The notes: generated by a model from the sequence alone, not told the origin. Counted from the stretch's first letter, positions 33,452 to 46,676 are shown. The stretch: 64,000 bases of DNA from Hyaloscypha bicolor E (GCF_002865645.1 NW_020194615.1:806001-870000), one strand, 5' to 3'. A program made the numbers and translations.

Positions 33452-34173
33452 ATTTCCTTCTAGCCCCCTTCCCCCGTATTTCACAAGCTAATTTTTATAA
33501 TTTTATTATAAAGTAAGGCTTTCTTTTTCGGCTATTCTTTAGCCCCCGGTATGCATACAAAAGGTGGGCAAGACGTACGTTCCTCTGTCCCTTACTTATA
33601 ATTGCTTAGGAAATATATTCTCAAAGATATATATATGCTTCCCGCACTTAATATATAGGTATATATGCTCCTGTAAGGCGCCGAAGGCGCCGAACGCCGT
33701 GCCTCTGGCCTCCTAAGCTCCTAGTATTAGTAGAGAATATACTTTAAATATAGATGTACTTTATATATAGATATATCCCGTATATAGATATATCCCATAT
33801 ATAGTTATACCCCATATGCCGTAAGGCGCCAAAGGCGCCAAACGGGGTACCCCTAGCCTATTAAGGTCCTAATATTACTAGAGAAATAAGCTTTAGAACT
33901 CCCAGAACTAGCGCTCTGTCTAGCTACTATATACGAGTCTGAATATAGTTTCTCTATAGTAGGCCCGAGGTCTGGGGCCTGGGTTTTATTAATACCGAGT
34001 AATAATAAAAAGAAAGCTATAATATTATTAGGAAATAAAGGGAAGAGGGAAATAAAAGAGAAGGAAATATAATATAGGTATTTTGGCTATATTCTTGATC
34101 TAGAAACGGACTATATAGAAGAGTTTATTCCTAATAAAATAAAGTATACCGAGTAGTATATAGGTTAGAATAA
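33452..34173. repeat. Direct repeats with GGCGCC palindromes
   Basis: Two copies of GTAAGGCGCC(G/A)AAGGCGCC occur at 33673 and 33821, with similarity continuing for about 100 bp (GCCT, then CCTA, then TATTA.TAGAGAA), giving a period of 148 bp. Between them an ATATAGATATATCCC motif is repeated about three times. No gene is seen. Confidence 0.6.
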
Positions 34174-34378
34174 TGTAACGGCGGGATTAATGCAATAGTC
34201 AAAAGCTCAAAGTTTAAAGAATCTCATATATTAGAAAATACTAAGCTATAGAACAAAGTAGGGAGAATGCCTCGATCTTTAGTATTATTCCGTCCAAGTA
34301 ATTCTGGCTTAGCTTCGTTTTGTGCCTGTTTCCGATATCCTGTCCTTGGCAGATCATGCCCTTACGCCAGCCATTACA
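34174..34378 (-). repeat. Left LTR of the gypsy element
   Basis: 205 bp, almost free of RIP changes compared with the right copy. It is the 3' LTR in element orientation, preceded on the minus strand by the polypurine tract. Confidence 0.85.
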
Positions 34379-37300
34379 TTACCCCCCTCCCCTAAAGAGA
34401 AGTCTAAATGCCCTTATTTAGGGAATTATTTAGCCACAGTATAGAAAAGAAAAAAGAGGAAACAACGGCCATTAACCCTATTCCGTCTAATCCCCATAGC
34501 TTACTTATAATTAAAGCATAGTCTTGACTCTGCCAGAATAACCTAATTCCTAATACGTTCCGGCTAGTCCTTAGTATCCGTTACTTGCATTATGCCTATA
34601 TCCATATTAATAATATAGTCTGGGAATGCCATATAGGCTATAGCTAATATTAGAACTATTATTATCGGGCAGTCTTTGAATAGAAGTAGCAAATTAAGTC
34701 TATCTATTAATATAGGCTTTAATATAATAGCTTACTTGCCTTTCTTCTTAGTTAGAATAGTAGTATTTGGCTTAATTATACCGTTTTTAAGCTACTTAAT
34801 TAATTTCTGGGCCTTCTCGAGCTTAATATATATATTCTTAAGTTATTTCTCTATAATAGAAACTTATATATTAAGAGCAGCTATTTAAGCTACTTTATTA
34901 TTAAATTCCCGGGCCTTAAGCTATATAATTTTGGTTTTATAAGAGCTTCTAAGGGATTTTCTGACTTTTTAAATAATATTATTTACTAATTTATTAATAT
35001 CTATAGGGTATTACTTTTTTAATTTGGCCTTTAGGATTATTTACTAGCTCTTAGTTTTAGACTAGTACTTTATATAATAACTACTACTTAATACTATATA
35101 TCTTCTAGTTATAATAAGTATCTTAATACTAGTTTAGCTACCTTTATTATAGTTAGAGTTTCCTTTATTACTAGAAATCTTTCTATCTTTAGTCTTTTTA
35201 TTATCGGAATTCTTACTATTATCTAATATCTTATATTTCTTAAATAAGCTAGTCTTACTTTTTTTTGCTTTCTTAATATTTAGCTTTATAAAGTTAATTA
35301 GATAGCCCTTATTAATACTATTTATTTCGCCTATTTAATTATTAAACTTATTATTACTAGTAACTAAAGCCTCTATTTTATTATTATTAGAATATTTTAC
35401 TAAGATATTCTCTATAATAATTTCAGATATATTCTTAAGAGTAATACAGGCCATATTCTATATATTAATTTATTCTTGGATAAGAGAATTACTATTTTCG
35501 TTTATAAAAGTAATTTGGCTAGTAATTATATTAATAATAATAATAATTACTAAACTTAAGATATTATTATTATTACTTAAGTTATCCAGGATCTAGTAAG
35601 TAGCCTTATTTAGTCCAACTACTAATAATATATTACCGGGATTTCTTATCTGTTTTGCCTTTATTAATAGTTCTATTAAAGTAATAATAGTAATATAAAT
35701 AATTAAGGTTATAAAAATTAAAATAATTAGAAAGGTTTCCCTTGATTTTTAATAATATTTCAAACTAATATAGGCAAGTATTTATCTTTAGCTTAGCTTT
35801 AAAAATTTACTTTTTTTTTATAATTTGCCTAGATAGTAAAATATAGCCTAGTATAATAAAGAAAAATATTTTGCCCAGATTTTTAGAAAAGAAAGTAAAT
35901 ACTAATATAATAAAATAAAGGAAATATACTAGGGTTTAGATAAAACTCGGAAAATATTTAGGTTTTTCTTTTTCTTCTTTAGTTATAGAGGCCTTATTAT
36001 TAAGGTTTATTATTATCTGAGTAGTTTTTATTAAACTTATTCTCTTTAATATACTAAATTTATTTATTTAGCCAGATAAGAGATCCTGCTTTACTAGGAT
36101 TTTACTTATAAAATTTATATAGTTTAAGTACTAAGTTCTTAAAATTTAATATAAGATATTATTTATTATCTATATTCTATTTCTTTTATTTAATCTTATA
36201 ATAAAGCTTATTATAAAGTATTTTAGAAAAGAAAATCTTTTTAACTTCCTATTTAAGTTTACTATTAACTTTAGTAAAACTAGGCTTTTTATTAGTCTAG
36301 CCAGGTAATAAGTTAGTAAGATTCTTATAAAGTCTATTTATATAGAAAATTAACCAAATCCTATATAATAGGAAAAGATCTAATTAATATAAATAACTAA
36401 CTATTTTATTAATCTTAAATAGTCTAATAAGAAAGTAGTCTAATTTATTAGATAAATAGTCCGTTTTCTATATCTTTTTAATTATATAAACTATATTTCC
36501 TGGACTAAAGTCTAGTTCTTACTATTTCTTATTAGCTTATTTAGCTTAATATTCCTAAGCTACTACTATATATTCTCGGGTATAATTAATAATAGTATTA
36601 ATTCTCTTAGCTTATTATTATATTTCTTCCTAATTAAGTTTCTTTCTCGGTATTTTAAATTCTATTATTAGTAATATCTAGTTAAAGTTTAGCCTGAGTT
36701 TATATCTATAGTTAATTATTAAGGGAAATAAGCTAATTAATTTATATGAGCAAGTAATGCCTATAATATTAAATACTAGAAGTAAATCTACCTAATTATT
36801 CTAGAAATAATTAATAAAGAAATAAAGTCAAATATTAATAATCTAGTTAATAATTTCTATTTATCTATTAGTTTAAATATATTCTATAGTTAAGAGCTTT
36901 AGTTTAGTTCTAGTTAATCTTAATAATTTATTTATAAAGTCTAAAATAAATTAGGGTCCTTAATTACTTATAATAGTAAGAAAAAATCCTCGGAATTACC
37001 AGATATAATAGTAAAATAGGCTAGTAGTAATTCTAGCTATAGTATTCTTAATTATTAATAGGCTTATATATTATTTAGATAATTAATTAACTATAATAAA
37101 TATATTATTATATCCCTTATTTATAGAACCAGGAATATAAAAGTCTATAAATAAATTATCTCATATTTTTAGGGGAACTAGTAATAAATATAATAGACCT
37201 AGTATTTTATCTCTTAGCTTATAAAACCTTTAATATTTATAATAGTTTACTATAAAGTAGTTAATATTTATAAAAAGAATAAGTTACTAGTAAAGTCTCT

Positions 37301-40300
37301 AAACTAGGATTTTTGTCTTATTTTAACCGGGATATATAATAGTTATTATATTATGAATTTATTATAGGAGCCTAGTTTATAGATTATTATATTTATCTAA
37401 TATAATAAGTCTTTTATTATAAAGTATATAGCTATTTAATATTTCCTATAAATTTATATTCTTCTGGGCTTTCTTATATTTATTTTCTAGAACTAGGTTC
37501 GTCTAATTAGCTTATAAGACTTTAATTATAACTAATAGCTTATTTATTTCTTTTATCTTAGTAAGAATATAAGCTATATCTTTTATTTTAGTAGAAATAA
37601 GAATTAGATCTAATAGAATAACTTATCTAGTTCTCTTAGCCTCCTTAGCCTATTTCTAGGTTAGTATAAGCTTATTTTTTCGGGATAAAATATTAGTAAT
37701 AATATTATTTTTACCTAGCTAATAAGTAATCTAGTAATAGAATTATAATAAGAAACTTATCTATTAGATTTATTATTTATTTAAGGGCCTCTTAGTACCG
37801 AAATACTTAAAAGCTTTATAGTTAGTAATAATTAGAAAATTAGGCAAGCTAATTAGTTCTGCCTACTATTCCCGAAATTCTTAAATAATAATAAGGAGTT
37901 TCTTATTATGAATTTTATAGTAGCTCTTGGCTTTTTAAAAAGCTTTAAAGTAAAATAAAACTAGGTACTATTATTTATTCTCTGAACTTTTTTAAGAGAG
38001 TATATTTATAATAGCTAGGTCCAAATAATTAGTTTCTAGGCAGGTTTCCCTATTATATTTAAAATAAAGAAGTATAGGAATAAAGAAAAGCAGATTCTTA
38101 AGCTAATTAAAGGTATCTAGCTAGGTTTTATTAAGTATAAACTTTAGTAAAGTATTTCTTTTAGTTAGATAATTTAGAAAACAGGAAATATATCTATAAG
38201 CTTAGATAAACCTATAATAGAAGTTATAAAAGCCCAAAAATAACTATATCTTTCTTTTTATTATAAATTAATACTAGTTTTAGATAATAGAGGTTTTAGT
38301 AAAATCTACTTATATATCCTAATTCGAGATAATAAATTCTAAAAATATTATTTTAGAGACTTTAAATTCGAATTTACGAATATTAACTTATAATTCGGTA
38401 TTCTAGAGCTTTTATAGAACTATTCTAATATACTATTAATACTTCTTCTTATTCTTAAAGAAAATTAGTATATTATTAATATAGGCCAAATAAAAGTTAT
38501 CTAAATAATTTATTAAAATAGTATTAATATATTACTAGAAAGTTACTAGATTATTATAAAATTCAAATAATAAAACTACTAGTTTAAAAGATTTATATCT
38601 CGTCCTAAAAACTACCTATATTATAGAAGCTAGTTTTATATAAATTTGGTTAAAAGTATATTAAATATCTAATTTAGTAAATACTAATAATTTAGCTAAT
38701 TAGTTAAGAGTCTTAATAATAAGTAATAGGAAATAATAGTTCTTTTTTATTATAGTATTTAGCTATTAATAATTAATATAAAATTATAGGCTATTATTTT
38801 TCTTTTTAATAAATAAGACTAGTAATAAAAAAAGGGATTTAAATAACTTAATAAAATTCTTTTTTAGGTTCTTAATAAAATATTTTCTTATTTTTTCGAG
38901 TTTACTAAAGCTTATTTTATAGAAATAGGCTATTCTTATTAAGGGATCTGGTTTATTAAAGTAAAGCTTATAGTTAAAGAATTAAGACTAGAGAAGCTTA
39001 TTTACTACTTTCTTAGAGAATATTCTAGCCATATTATATAGCTATATAGAAAGGGATATCCGGAGCTCTTAAAGTTTTTTGGAATTAAAAAATAATATAT
39101 TACTAAGGATATTAGGTTTATTTATATCTAGGGAATATATTAGGTTACTAGTTTAAGTATAATACCTAGCAAGCTATAATATTAGTTATCTAATTACTAC
39201 GAGTAATAATAGATATTTCTTTGGTTTATAACCCTATTTCTTAAGTATATAGTTAATCTTATTAATAGTAACTAATCTAATTAAGTTACCGGAATCTTTA
39301 GTACTTAATTAGAAAATAGCTACTCTAATAAAATCACGGGAATAATCTAATAACTTAACTATTTCGAGAGTATTAAGGTCTAGCTCTTTTTTTCTTACCT
39401 AATATTTGGCTTTCCTTATAAGAAGGTCTTATAAAAAAATAAGAAGTATATTCTTTTACTTTTCGGGTCTAGTTTTACTAGTTCTTTTTAGGATTCTAGT
39501 TAGAATATTTTCGGAGTAATTATCTTTTTAATATTTCTTATTAAAATATTAGATTTTCTAAATAAGGTCTAGCTAATTTGTCTTATAATTCTCTAGCTAA
39601 TAGAGTTAATTCTATTAATAGTCTAGTAGAATATTATATTTTACTAGCTATTTCCTTCCCAGAATTATATTATAAAAGCCGAGGTTAGTAATAAGTAAAT
39701 ATTATTGAGTTTGGAAATACTAATTAATAGCTAGATCTATAATAGCTAGATATTAAATAGTTTTACTAGATTATTTATTAAAATTTTGTAAGAAAACAGG
39801 AGTTTTGAATTTATATAAGGGCATTTATAATACTTTTATTAAGAAGCAAATATGCTTTTAGTTAATTAGAATATATATATTTATTCCGGTATTTACTAAA
39901 TACTAGAAGATTATAGTTTTACTTTTCTAATATACTTAATAATTAATAAGGAACTAGTTTCTATTAATTAGCTAAATAAGATCTACGGGTTCTTAGTAAA
40001 GTTCTTACTCTAGAAAAGCTATCTTTATATCTAGAGCTAGACTTTTCTCGACTTATTAATATTATACTTTTTATTAGATAGTAAATAAGAGTTAGTATTC
40101 TTATTATCTATTTCTAAATTATTAGCTTTCTCTAAATAATCTTCTTTAATAAGTATAATTTTATTAAAGTTAGAACAAGTACTTTTTATATATTTAGGCT
40201 TTCTATAACTATAATAATAAAGGCCCTTTAGCCGGTCTAGTCTCTTCTTAAATTCTTAGTAAACTACTTTCTTTAGCTATAAGAATACCGGCTACTAAGA

Positions 40301-41978
40301 TTAATCTATTAGATATAGGGTTACTATAGCTTCTTGAATTCCGGTAGGCTTTCTAGCTTAAGATAATATTTAGTAGCAAGTAGTTTCTACTAGTTATTCT
40401 TTCTAGAATTACTAATTTTTAATTAAGAGAAGTCTATTCTCTTATTCTATATATTACTTAGTAAGGTTCCTAGAAATATTAAACTTCTTATTACTCAAGT
40501 TCTTAAGTAGCTCGAGATTTATTTTATTTATTAAATTATTATATTAGTTATCTAGTAACTTCCCTAGTTTTATTATTAAGTAAGTAAACTTTATCTAGAA
40601 TACCAGGAATAGCTTATTTCCTTATTTTAGGTACTAGTATATCTCTTTTATTTCCTAGTACTTTATCTCTTTGCTTTTATTATAAGCTTACTAGAGAATC
40701 TTAAAAATCTATTTAGTAATTAAGATCTATCTAACTAATTCAGGTTCTAGTTAATTATAAATAAAGTTATAGGCATTTCCGGTAACTAGTTATATTATAT
40801 AAGTAATCTTTAGTAATTTACTATTAAATTTAGAAAAGTTCTATATTAGTTTATTTCTTATATTAAATATCTAGTTATTAATCTAGTAATTATTCTTACC
40901 CGTAAATAGGGTAGGATCCTTAATTCTAATGAGCTATAGTTAATTACTATAGATAGAAAGCGAGAGGAAGCCTTAGTATTAGCCCCTAAATAGTTCTCCT
41001 AACAGGAATCTATAGTATTTCTAAATATTTACTTATTTAAATCTCTATTTTATTACTTCTTCTTATACTAGTCTTTCCCTTATATAAAGTCGACTAGTAA
41101 TTACTTCTAGCTTATTAACTTTCTTAGTAAGTTAATTAATATATAAGTGAAATTTCTAATAGTATTTTACTTATTTATTAGCTATAAGATAGTATTTATT
41201 AATAAGATTATCCCGTATAAGTAATCTTTACTAGGCCTTATTTATTTTCGGAGTATTTATACTAATTTTAAGTTCTAAATTAGCTAGTTACTTCTTAATA
41301 TCTTTTTCCGAAATAGTATTATAATAGCTTTCCCGGTAATATAGGTTTATAATATTAAAGTCCGGCTTTTTCATTTTATTATACTAGGGCCTCTTATCTA
41401 ATATACCTATAATAATAATACTTGGCCCCGGGCTATCTATAGTAGCTTTAGAAAGAATATTAGCTATAGAAATAAGTACTAAATAAGTTTTTCTTATTTA
41501 ATATTAGTAAACTATAACTAATTATTATCTTATTTAGTTTTAAGTTAGTAAACTAAAACTAACTATTATCTTTTCTTATTTTAAATTAGTAAATTACTAC
41601 TAATTCTTCCTATATTAGGAAAGGAGGCCAGTTCTTTTATTCTCATTAGTATTAAGGAAATATTATCTATTCTAGTTAAGAGTTAGGCTTTAAGGTTAAT
41701 CGGGTTATAAAAAATAATATCTTTCTTCTTTTATATTAGTAAAGAACTAATTACTAGAAAGGAAATATTATCTGTTATAATTAAGAGTTAGGCTCTGAGA
41801 TTAACTAGGTTATAAAGGATATTATATTTCTAGTTAAGCTCTCTAGTTCTTTATAGTTTGAGGAGGTTATTAAATATTAAAAGTAGTATTCTGTTTTTAC
41901 TTTCCAAGAATAAATATGAGTTCTTTACTAGTAATATTATATTGCCTCTATAGGCCGAGTCAAGTAAGCTTAGTATTA

Positions 41979-42183
41979 TATAATAGCGGGATTAATATAA
42001 TAGTTAAAGGCTTAAAATTTAAAGAATCTTATATATTAGAAAATACTAAGCTATAAAATAAAATAGGGAGAATGCCTTAACCTTTAGTATTATTCCGTTT
42101 AAGTAATTCTGGCTTAGTTTCGTTTTATACCTGTTTCTAATATCTTATTCTTAGTAAATTATACCCTTATACTAGCCATTATA
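41979..42183 (-). repeat. Right LTR of the gypsy element
   Basis: 205 bp, 5' LTR in element orientation. It differs from the left LTR almost only by C-to-T and G-to-A changes, for example TGCAATAG to TATAATAG and GTCAAAAG to GTTAAAGG. Confidence 0.85.
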
Positions 42184-42689
42184 AATAAGGCAAAATAGAA
42201 CTAATTTAATTATATAATATAAGTTAAATAACTATATTATCTAGCTAATTATTATACCTCTTCTAACTAGTACCTAATTAGGCTAGTATAGGTTATATAA
42301 TGCTCCTAGCGGCCCTAATAGAGATAGATCTTAATTAGAGCCTAGTAATATTTCGAGAAATATATTATATTAATTATATTTTACTTATATATTAATTAAA
42401 TTAATTATAATTAATCTAATTAATCTAATTAATATATATATAATCCTATATATAACTATACTAGCCTAATCTGGTAATACTTATACTCGCTCTAAATCTA
42501 GTATTATACTAATTAGAAGTAGTAATACTTAATAAATAACCTGAAGCTAAATTAAAAAAGAAAGAATATAAGAAAATAACTAGTTTATTATTATTAAAAG
42601 CTAGTATATAGCTACTATTATATAAGCCTAACTAGGGCTATCTAATAAGTGCTTTAATTATTTAATACTTATTAAATAAATAGTAATTT

Positions 42690-42840
42690 ATTATAATTAT
42701 ATAATAAATTAATCTAATTAATTATTATTAATCTAATTAATTATTATTAATCTAATTAATTATTATTATTAATCTAATTAATTATTATTAATCTAATTAA
42801 TTATTATTAATCTAATTAATTATTCTAATCTAATTAAAAA
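42690..42840. repeat. AT tandem repeat, about 19-bp unit
   Basis: About seven copies of TAATCTAATTAATTATTAT, some with a TTA insertion. It lies in RIP-mutated DNA just outside the gypsy element. Confidence 0.7.
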
Positions 42841-43669
42841 AAATCTAAATTATATTAATTATAATTAATTCTTTAATATACTAATAAAGCCTAATAAAAT
42901 GCTTTTTAAGAAAGATTTGGCTTTATATATTTATATTATTTTTATTTTTATTACTAAAATAAAGCCAGAAAAGTAATAAGAAATTAAAGGAGATTTATTA
43001 TTTAAATAATATTATGAATTGATTTAATATAAAGAAGATTTTAATATTTTTATTTTGAATTCTTTATTACTTTAATTAATAAATATGTTTTTATAATAAA
43101 TAAAATTAAAAGAATATTAGATTTATATAAGCTTTTATTAATATTATTTAGCTTATTATTAATAATAATAATAATAACATATAAACTATTATATATAAAG
43201 CTCTAATATAGAACCTCTCGAAATATAAGCTATATAAAGTTTTAATATAGTAAAAAATAAAAGTAAATAAAGCCTTATAAGAACTTGAATTAAGTAACTT
43301 TAAAAACTAGCTTTAAAAAAACTGAAACTAAAAGCTCTAAAATAACTAGCAAATTTATAAAGCTATATAATTTTTCCCGAATTTATTAATTTCTTAGATA
43401 AGAATAATATTAATCCGGAGTGCTCTTCTTGGAGCAGGTGAGCTTGTCGACTTTTCTATGCGCCGAGCCCTCGCCTGGTTCACGGACAACATCCCGCCTT
43501 CCCATTTCTGCGACCTGGTGGACCAGACGCCCGAACATCGGGGGGTGTATTGAGCCCGCGCCTACCAGGACAAATACGGTTATACTAGCCGCAAGTGTGG
43601 TGCGGAAGCTCAATGTACGGTTATAATAACCGTACAAGGCTGAGATGCTGCTGAAGTGGCAAAGTCGAC

Positions 43670-43933
43670 TCAATGCTTTGGAGAGGTGGCCGAGGGCTCC
43701 TCAGTGACCTCGCCGAGAGTCTCCTCGGCGATATCTTCACCAGAAGCCTCTTGCTCAACAGGCCGGCCGACCAGATTGGCTATGGGATCAGTCGTGCTAG
43801 GCGTGGCGGCAATGTCAATGATATTAGCAGCCGATTGCTGATGAAGCTGTTGGACGTGGAGGTCGAGCTTGTTACGATTGTTGATAAGTGCGACGAGGGC
43901 TCCCATCTTATCATTTATGGTTCTTATAGCCAT
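43670..43933 (-). CDS. Small unidentified frame, possible gene remnant
   Basis: An 87-codon frame beginning MAIRTINDKMGALVALINNR with a helical N-terminal half and an acidic, Thr/Pro-rich tail. ATG context and composition look coding, but the product has no recognisable family and the neighbouring frame at 43673-43410 suggests a broken longer gene. Low confidence. Confidence 0.25.
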   Translation of the reverse strand: MAIRTINDKMGALVALINNRNKLDLHVQQLHQQSAANIIDIAATPSTTDPIANLVGRPVEQEASGEDIAEETLGEVTEEPSATSPKH

Positions 43934-44288
43934 ACTTGTTCTTCCCTGGTTACTCTTGTGTGCTGATCGGTGTTCTGGGTATTAGAAGGAGGGTCTTCTC
44001 AGCTCCATAGCCATTGTAATAATAGCAATGTACAAGTAGCTGAATCACAACACCCTGTGCCAAATCGTGAATGTTGCGCCGAGCTTCGTGAAGTCGTGAT
44101 CAAGAAGTCCCCATTCTCTAAGGCCAGTCATAAACGCTTTGAAGCAGGACTCTTCAAATTTACGAATTATACCATCAAATTTATTTTTTGCAAGAGAATC
44201 GCTTCAGGCAATTAGACATGTAGTCGCAGTTCACGCTTGCTGCTTTTAGATCTCATCATTGTCGGTTCTACATTATAGATAGGTGAAC

Positions 44289-46676
44289 CTAATTAAAGTA
44301 CGCGTTTTTCTCAAAGAGCCCAACAACTCGAAACCATTGAATATCATCTCGACTCAACGTGTACAAGGGAAACTTTTCAGCTTTTGATATCCACGTTCCT
44401 GGATCCAGGAAATCCTTACAAACTACCCTGTCTTCCAACGCGTTGTCGCCCTTTGGAGACACAGAATCGTATCGAGTCCATAGATCAGAATGAATACCTA
44501 TGAGAGCATCTCCGACAACACTCTGCACCTTAACAAGGATCAAACCTCCTTCTATGAGGGTGGAAGTGTGTAGTGGGACATCAATAGCGAATCCTTCTGC
44601 TCCACGCTTGGAGAACACAGCATTAAAAGGCCCTCGCTTGATCAAACTCATCTTAGGCTCGAGCCTGAGCAAAATTGCTAGGATAATCTGCGTATCCATC
44701 CCAGTAACGGAGTGTACCTCACTCACTGATTTGCATACCACCTGACCGCGGAAGAAACGGCTCCAAGGCCAGTTTTCGACACGGAGAGATTTCGCAACAA
44801 GTAACACGAATCCAGCAAACAGCCAGCAGTAGCTAGCGAGCCCTAAAGGATCAACTCCGGTGATTCGATCGCCTACAGTCAGTCCCATGGCTAGGCCGCC
44901 GAAGACAACCACCGCAGATCCGCCCAAGAATCCCCAGGCGTACAGCTTATGGGGAATGATAATTGATGTCTCATCGATCATCCAGGTCTGGAACTCCTTC
45001 ATAGCCTTAGCCATTCTCCTCCGCTCCGCATCCCGAGTAAGGCGTATACTCTCACTGGTTGCTGTCTGCTGATCATCAACATACATTATCGGTAGACCTG
45101 TCGTCGCTGACCTGGCCAGAGCCTTCCCACGGGCAAGCACTGAATGCGAGATATCGCAAACGTCATCATCGCTGAAGATATCAAACCGCTTGGCCATATA
45201 TGCGCTTGTCCGAGATGTAAACACTGCCAAGAAAGGTTTTTGGTTGACAGGCTTTACTGGTGCTGTTGGATCTGTGATTAAGGAGACTTTGTTGGACAAG
45301 TCCTGGAGCAGGCTAGGAAAGCTGCCGCAAACCATGAAATATGGGACGAGACTAGTGATGGCTCTCTTCATCGTCGACAACTTCACAGACGAAGTGAAGT
45401 TGCCAGGTAGCCGTTCAAAAGTTTTAGGGTCGAGCTCTGTCCACTTCCACGACAGTAGAGTCCAGTCCTGGGATAGGATGTTCTTGTCGGCTGGCAGGTC
45501 TGCCAAAGGTTTCCAGGCGTCCAGGCACACTTGGAATGCCGCACCCGCAGACGCAATGACTCTCGAATCAGTAGCGCTACCAATGGTACCATCGCGTTGA
45601 GAGCAGAGGAACAACCGCCGGTTAATGATGTAGTCCTCGTACATCATAACACTGGTATTGAAGACATCCGTCGACATCTCTGTGTCTTCATTCGATCTGA
45701 GATTTGAAAGCGTCGATACAAGAAGACGGGAGATGCCAAGATGAAAGGTCTTCATAAGAATGAAATATCGCATCTCGGCATCGACCGAGCCTCGCTCCAA
45801 TTGAGGCTGCTGGCTGTTCGGGATCTTCTCCGGCGGCACTAATCCATCGTTATCCAATGTTGAATTGCCGTATTCCATTCTGCTGTCCACTTTCGCTTGG
45901 TGAAAGGTACGAAACTGGACTTCCTCTGTCCTTGTGAGGCAAGTTGCCGCAAACATTGGCAAGTCGTTCACCAAGATCTTCAGCTTTGCGGCAAACTTTG
46001 CAACTGTGACGACGCACTGCTCCTCCCACAAAGCCCCACGCATCACGCGCAAAAGGACGCGCACCATCATGCCAGTAAGGTAGTTGACGATGGCATGGTA
46101 GTATCTGTCATTGCTGTTGTCGAGACGGAGATGACGCTGGAATCTTTCCTTTCCTTCATCGGGGTCGTAATACCGCAGTAATCTGTTATGTGCGGTGTTG
46201 TAGGTCTGTCGATCTGCCTGCTCAGACATGTGTTCGATCAACAGCAGCTCATTGTCATGGTTACAGATATCAAGCGCGTCTTGTAGCTGTATTGCAATCT
46301 TGTGTAATCTGGTATAACCATCTCGATCCGCTTTTCCAAACCAGTCTTCTTCTCCGTGGAGATGAAGTGCTGCTGGAGAGTTTGCAATTTTGACAAGACG
46401 TGCCACTTCCTTCTCCCAAAGCCCGGTCTCGTCCTCCGCAGTTGTGCCATAGGGTAAGAGGTCATCGAATTTTGGAAGATCACTCATGACATAACCGCTC
46501 TTAACCACAAAGTGTTCATGGCTCCTCAATGTTGATTTGGTGGTTTCCACGTCGAGGCTTGGTAAGGACCACTCTACATGAGCTTGCTGCTGGTCCGATT
46601 CTGGAGTTGATTTCTTAGACCTCTCGATGTCGCTTGAATCAGCAGGATTAATTTTCCCTCTGCTTAACGTGGCCAT
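44289..46676 (-). CDS. Unidentified two-TM fungal membrane protein
   Basis: Intronless frame of 795 residues starting MATLSRGKINPADSS. I do not recognise the family. Residues 1-60 are polar. About 100-560 is a soluble, mostly helical region with conserved-looking aromatic segments (EEDWFGKADRDGY, DWTLLSWKWTEL). A basic helix (RLTRDAERRRMAKAMKEF) leads into two hydrophobic helices: AVVVFGGLAMGLTV near 625 and CWLFAGFVLLVAKSL near 650. The last 130 residues are soluble. Topology is probably a hairpin with both large parts on the same side. It is transcribed divergently from the AAA+ ATPase gene with about 0.3-0.55 kb between them, so co-regulation is possible. Confidence 0.75.
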   Translation of the reverse strand: MATLSRGKINPADSSDIERSKKSTPESDQQQAHVEWSLPSLDVETTKSTLRSHEHFVVKSGYVMSDLPKFDDLLPYGTTAEDETGLWEKEVARLVKIANSPAALHLHGEEDWFGKADRDGYTRLHKIAIQLQDALDICNHDNELLLIEHMSEQADRQTYNTAHNRLLRYYDPDEGKERFQRHLRLDNSNDRYYHAIVNYLTGMMVRVLLRVMRGALWEEQCVVTVAKFAAKLKILVNDLPMFAATCLTRTEEVQFRTFHQAKVDSRMEYGNSTLDNDGLVPPEKIPNSQQPQLERGSVDAEMRYFILMKTFHLGISRLLVSTLSNLRSNEDTEMSTDVFNTSVMMYEDYIINRRLFLCSQRDGTIGSATDSRVIASAGAAFQVCLDAWKPLADLPADKNILSQDWTLLSWKWTELDPKTFERLPGNFTSSVKLSTMKRAITSLVPYFMVCGSFPSLLQDLSNKVSLITDPTAPVKPVNQKPFLAVFTSRTSAYMAKRFDIFSDDDVCDISHSVLARGKALARSATTGLPIMYVDDQQTATSESIRLTRDAERRRMAKAMKEFQTWMIDETSIIIPHKLYAWGFLGGSAVVVFGGLAMGLTVGDRITGVDPLGLASYCWLFAGFVLLVAKSLRVENWPWSRFFRGQVVCKSVSEVHSVTGMDTQIILAILLRLEPKMSLIKRGPFNAVFSKRGAEGFAIDVPLHTSTLIEGGLILVKVQSVVGDALIGIHSDLWTRYDSVSPKGDNALEDRVVCKDFLDPGTWISKAEKFPLYTLSRDDIQWFRVVGLFEKNAYFN

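Larger units (their letters stand above)
34174..42183 (-). mobile_element. Complete Ty3/gypsy LTR retrotransposon, RIP-inactivated
   Basis: Terminal direct repeats of exactly 205 bp (34174-34378 and 41979-42183) start TGTAACGG and end CCATTACA in the left copy. The element is flanked by the 5-bp duplication AATAA (34169-34173 and 42184-42188). Next to the left LTR, the minus strand reads AGGGGAGGGGGGTAA, a polypurine tract, so the element is in minus orientation. Translating through stops on the minus strand shows reverse transcriptase with the catalytic YxDD as YINN (about 38445-38495, LAYINNILIF) and an integrase core (about 37180-36800, FIIVN-LSK, IISN-GP-F, TNR-IE). Asp-to-Asn and Gln/Arg-to-stop changes are all G-to-A or C-to-T. 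No intact frame remains. Confidence 0.85.
42184..44288. other. AT-rich block and short gene-free island
   Basis: 42184-43400 is extremely AT-rich, with a 19-bp tandem array at about 42690-42840. 43410-44220 is balanced. On its minus strand two frames are open (43933-43670, 87 codons with an acidic PVEQEASGEDIAEE tail, and 43673-43410). They may be remnants of one gene, but no motif or splice pattern supports a model. Confidence 0.4.

Noticed and set aside
34676..34888. 70-codon hydrophobic plus-strand frame as a membrane peptide
   Set aside because: Lies inside the RIP-mutated gypsy element on the non-coding strand; the hydrophobicity comes from A+T bias.
42690..42840. Possible CRISPR-like array
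   Set aside because: Units are contiguous without unique spacers; it is a simple AT tandem repeat in a fungal genome.
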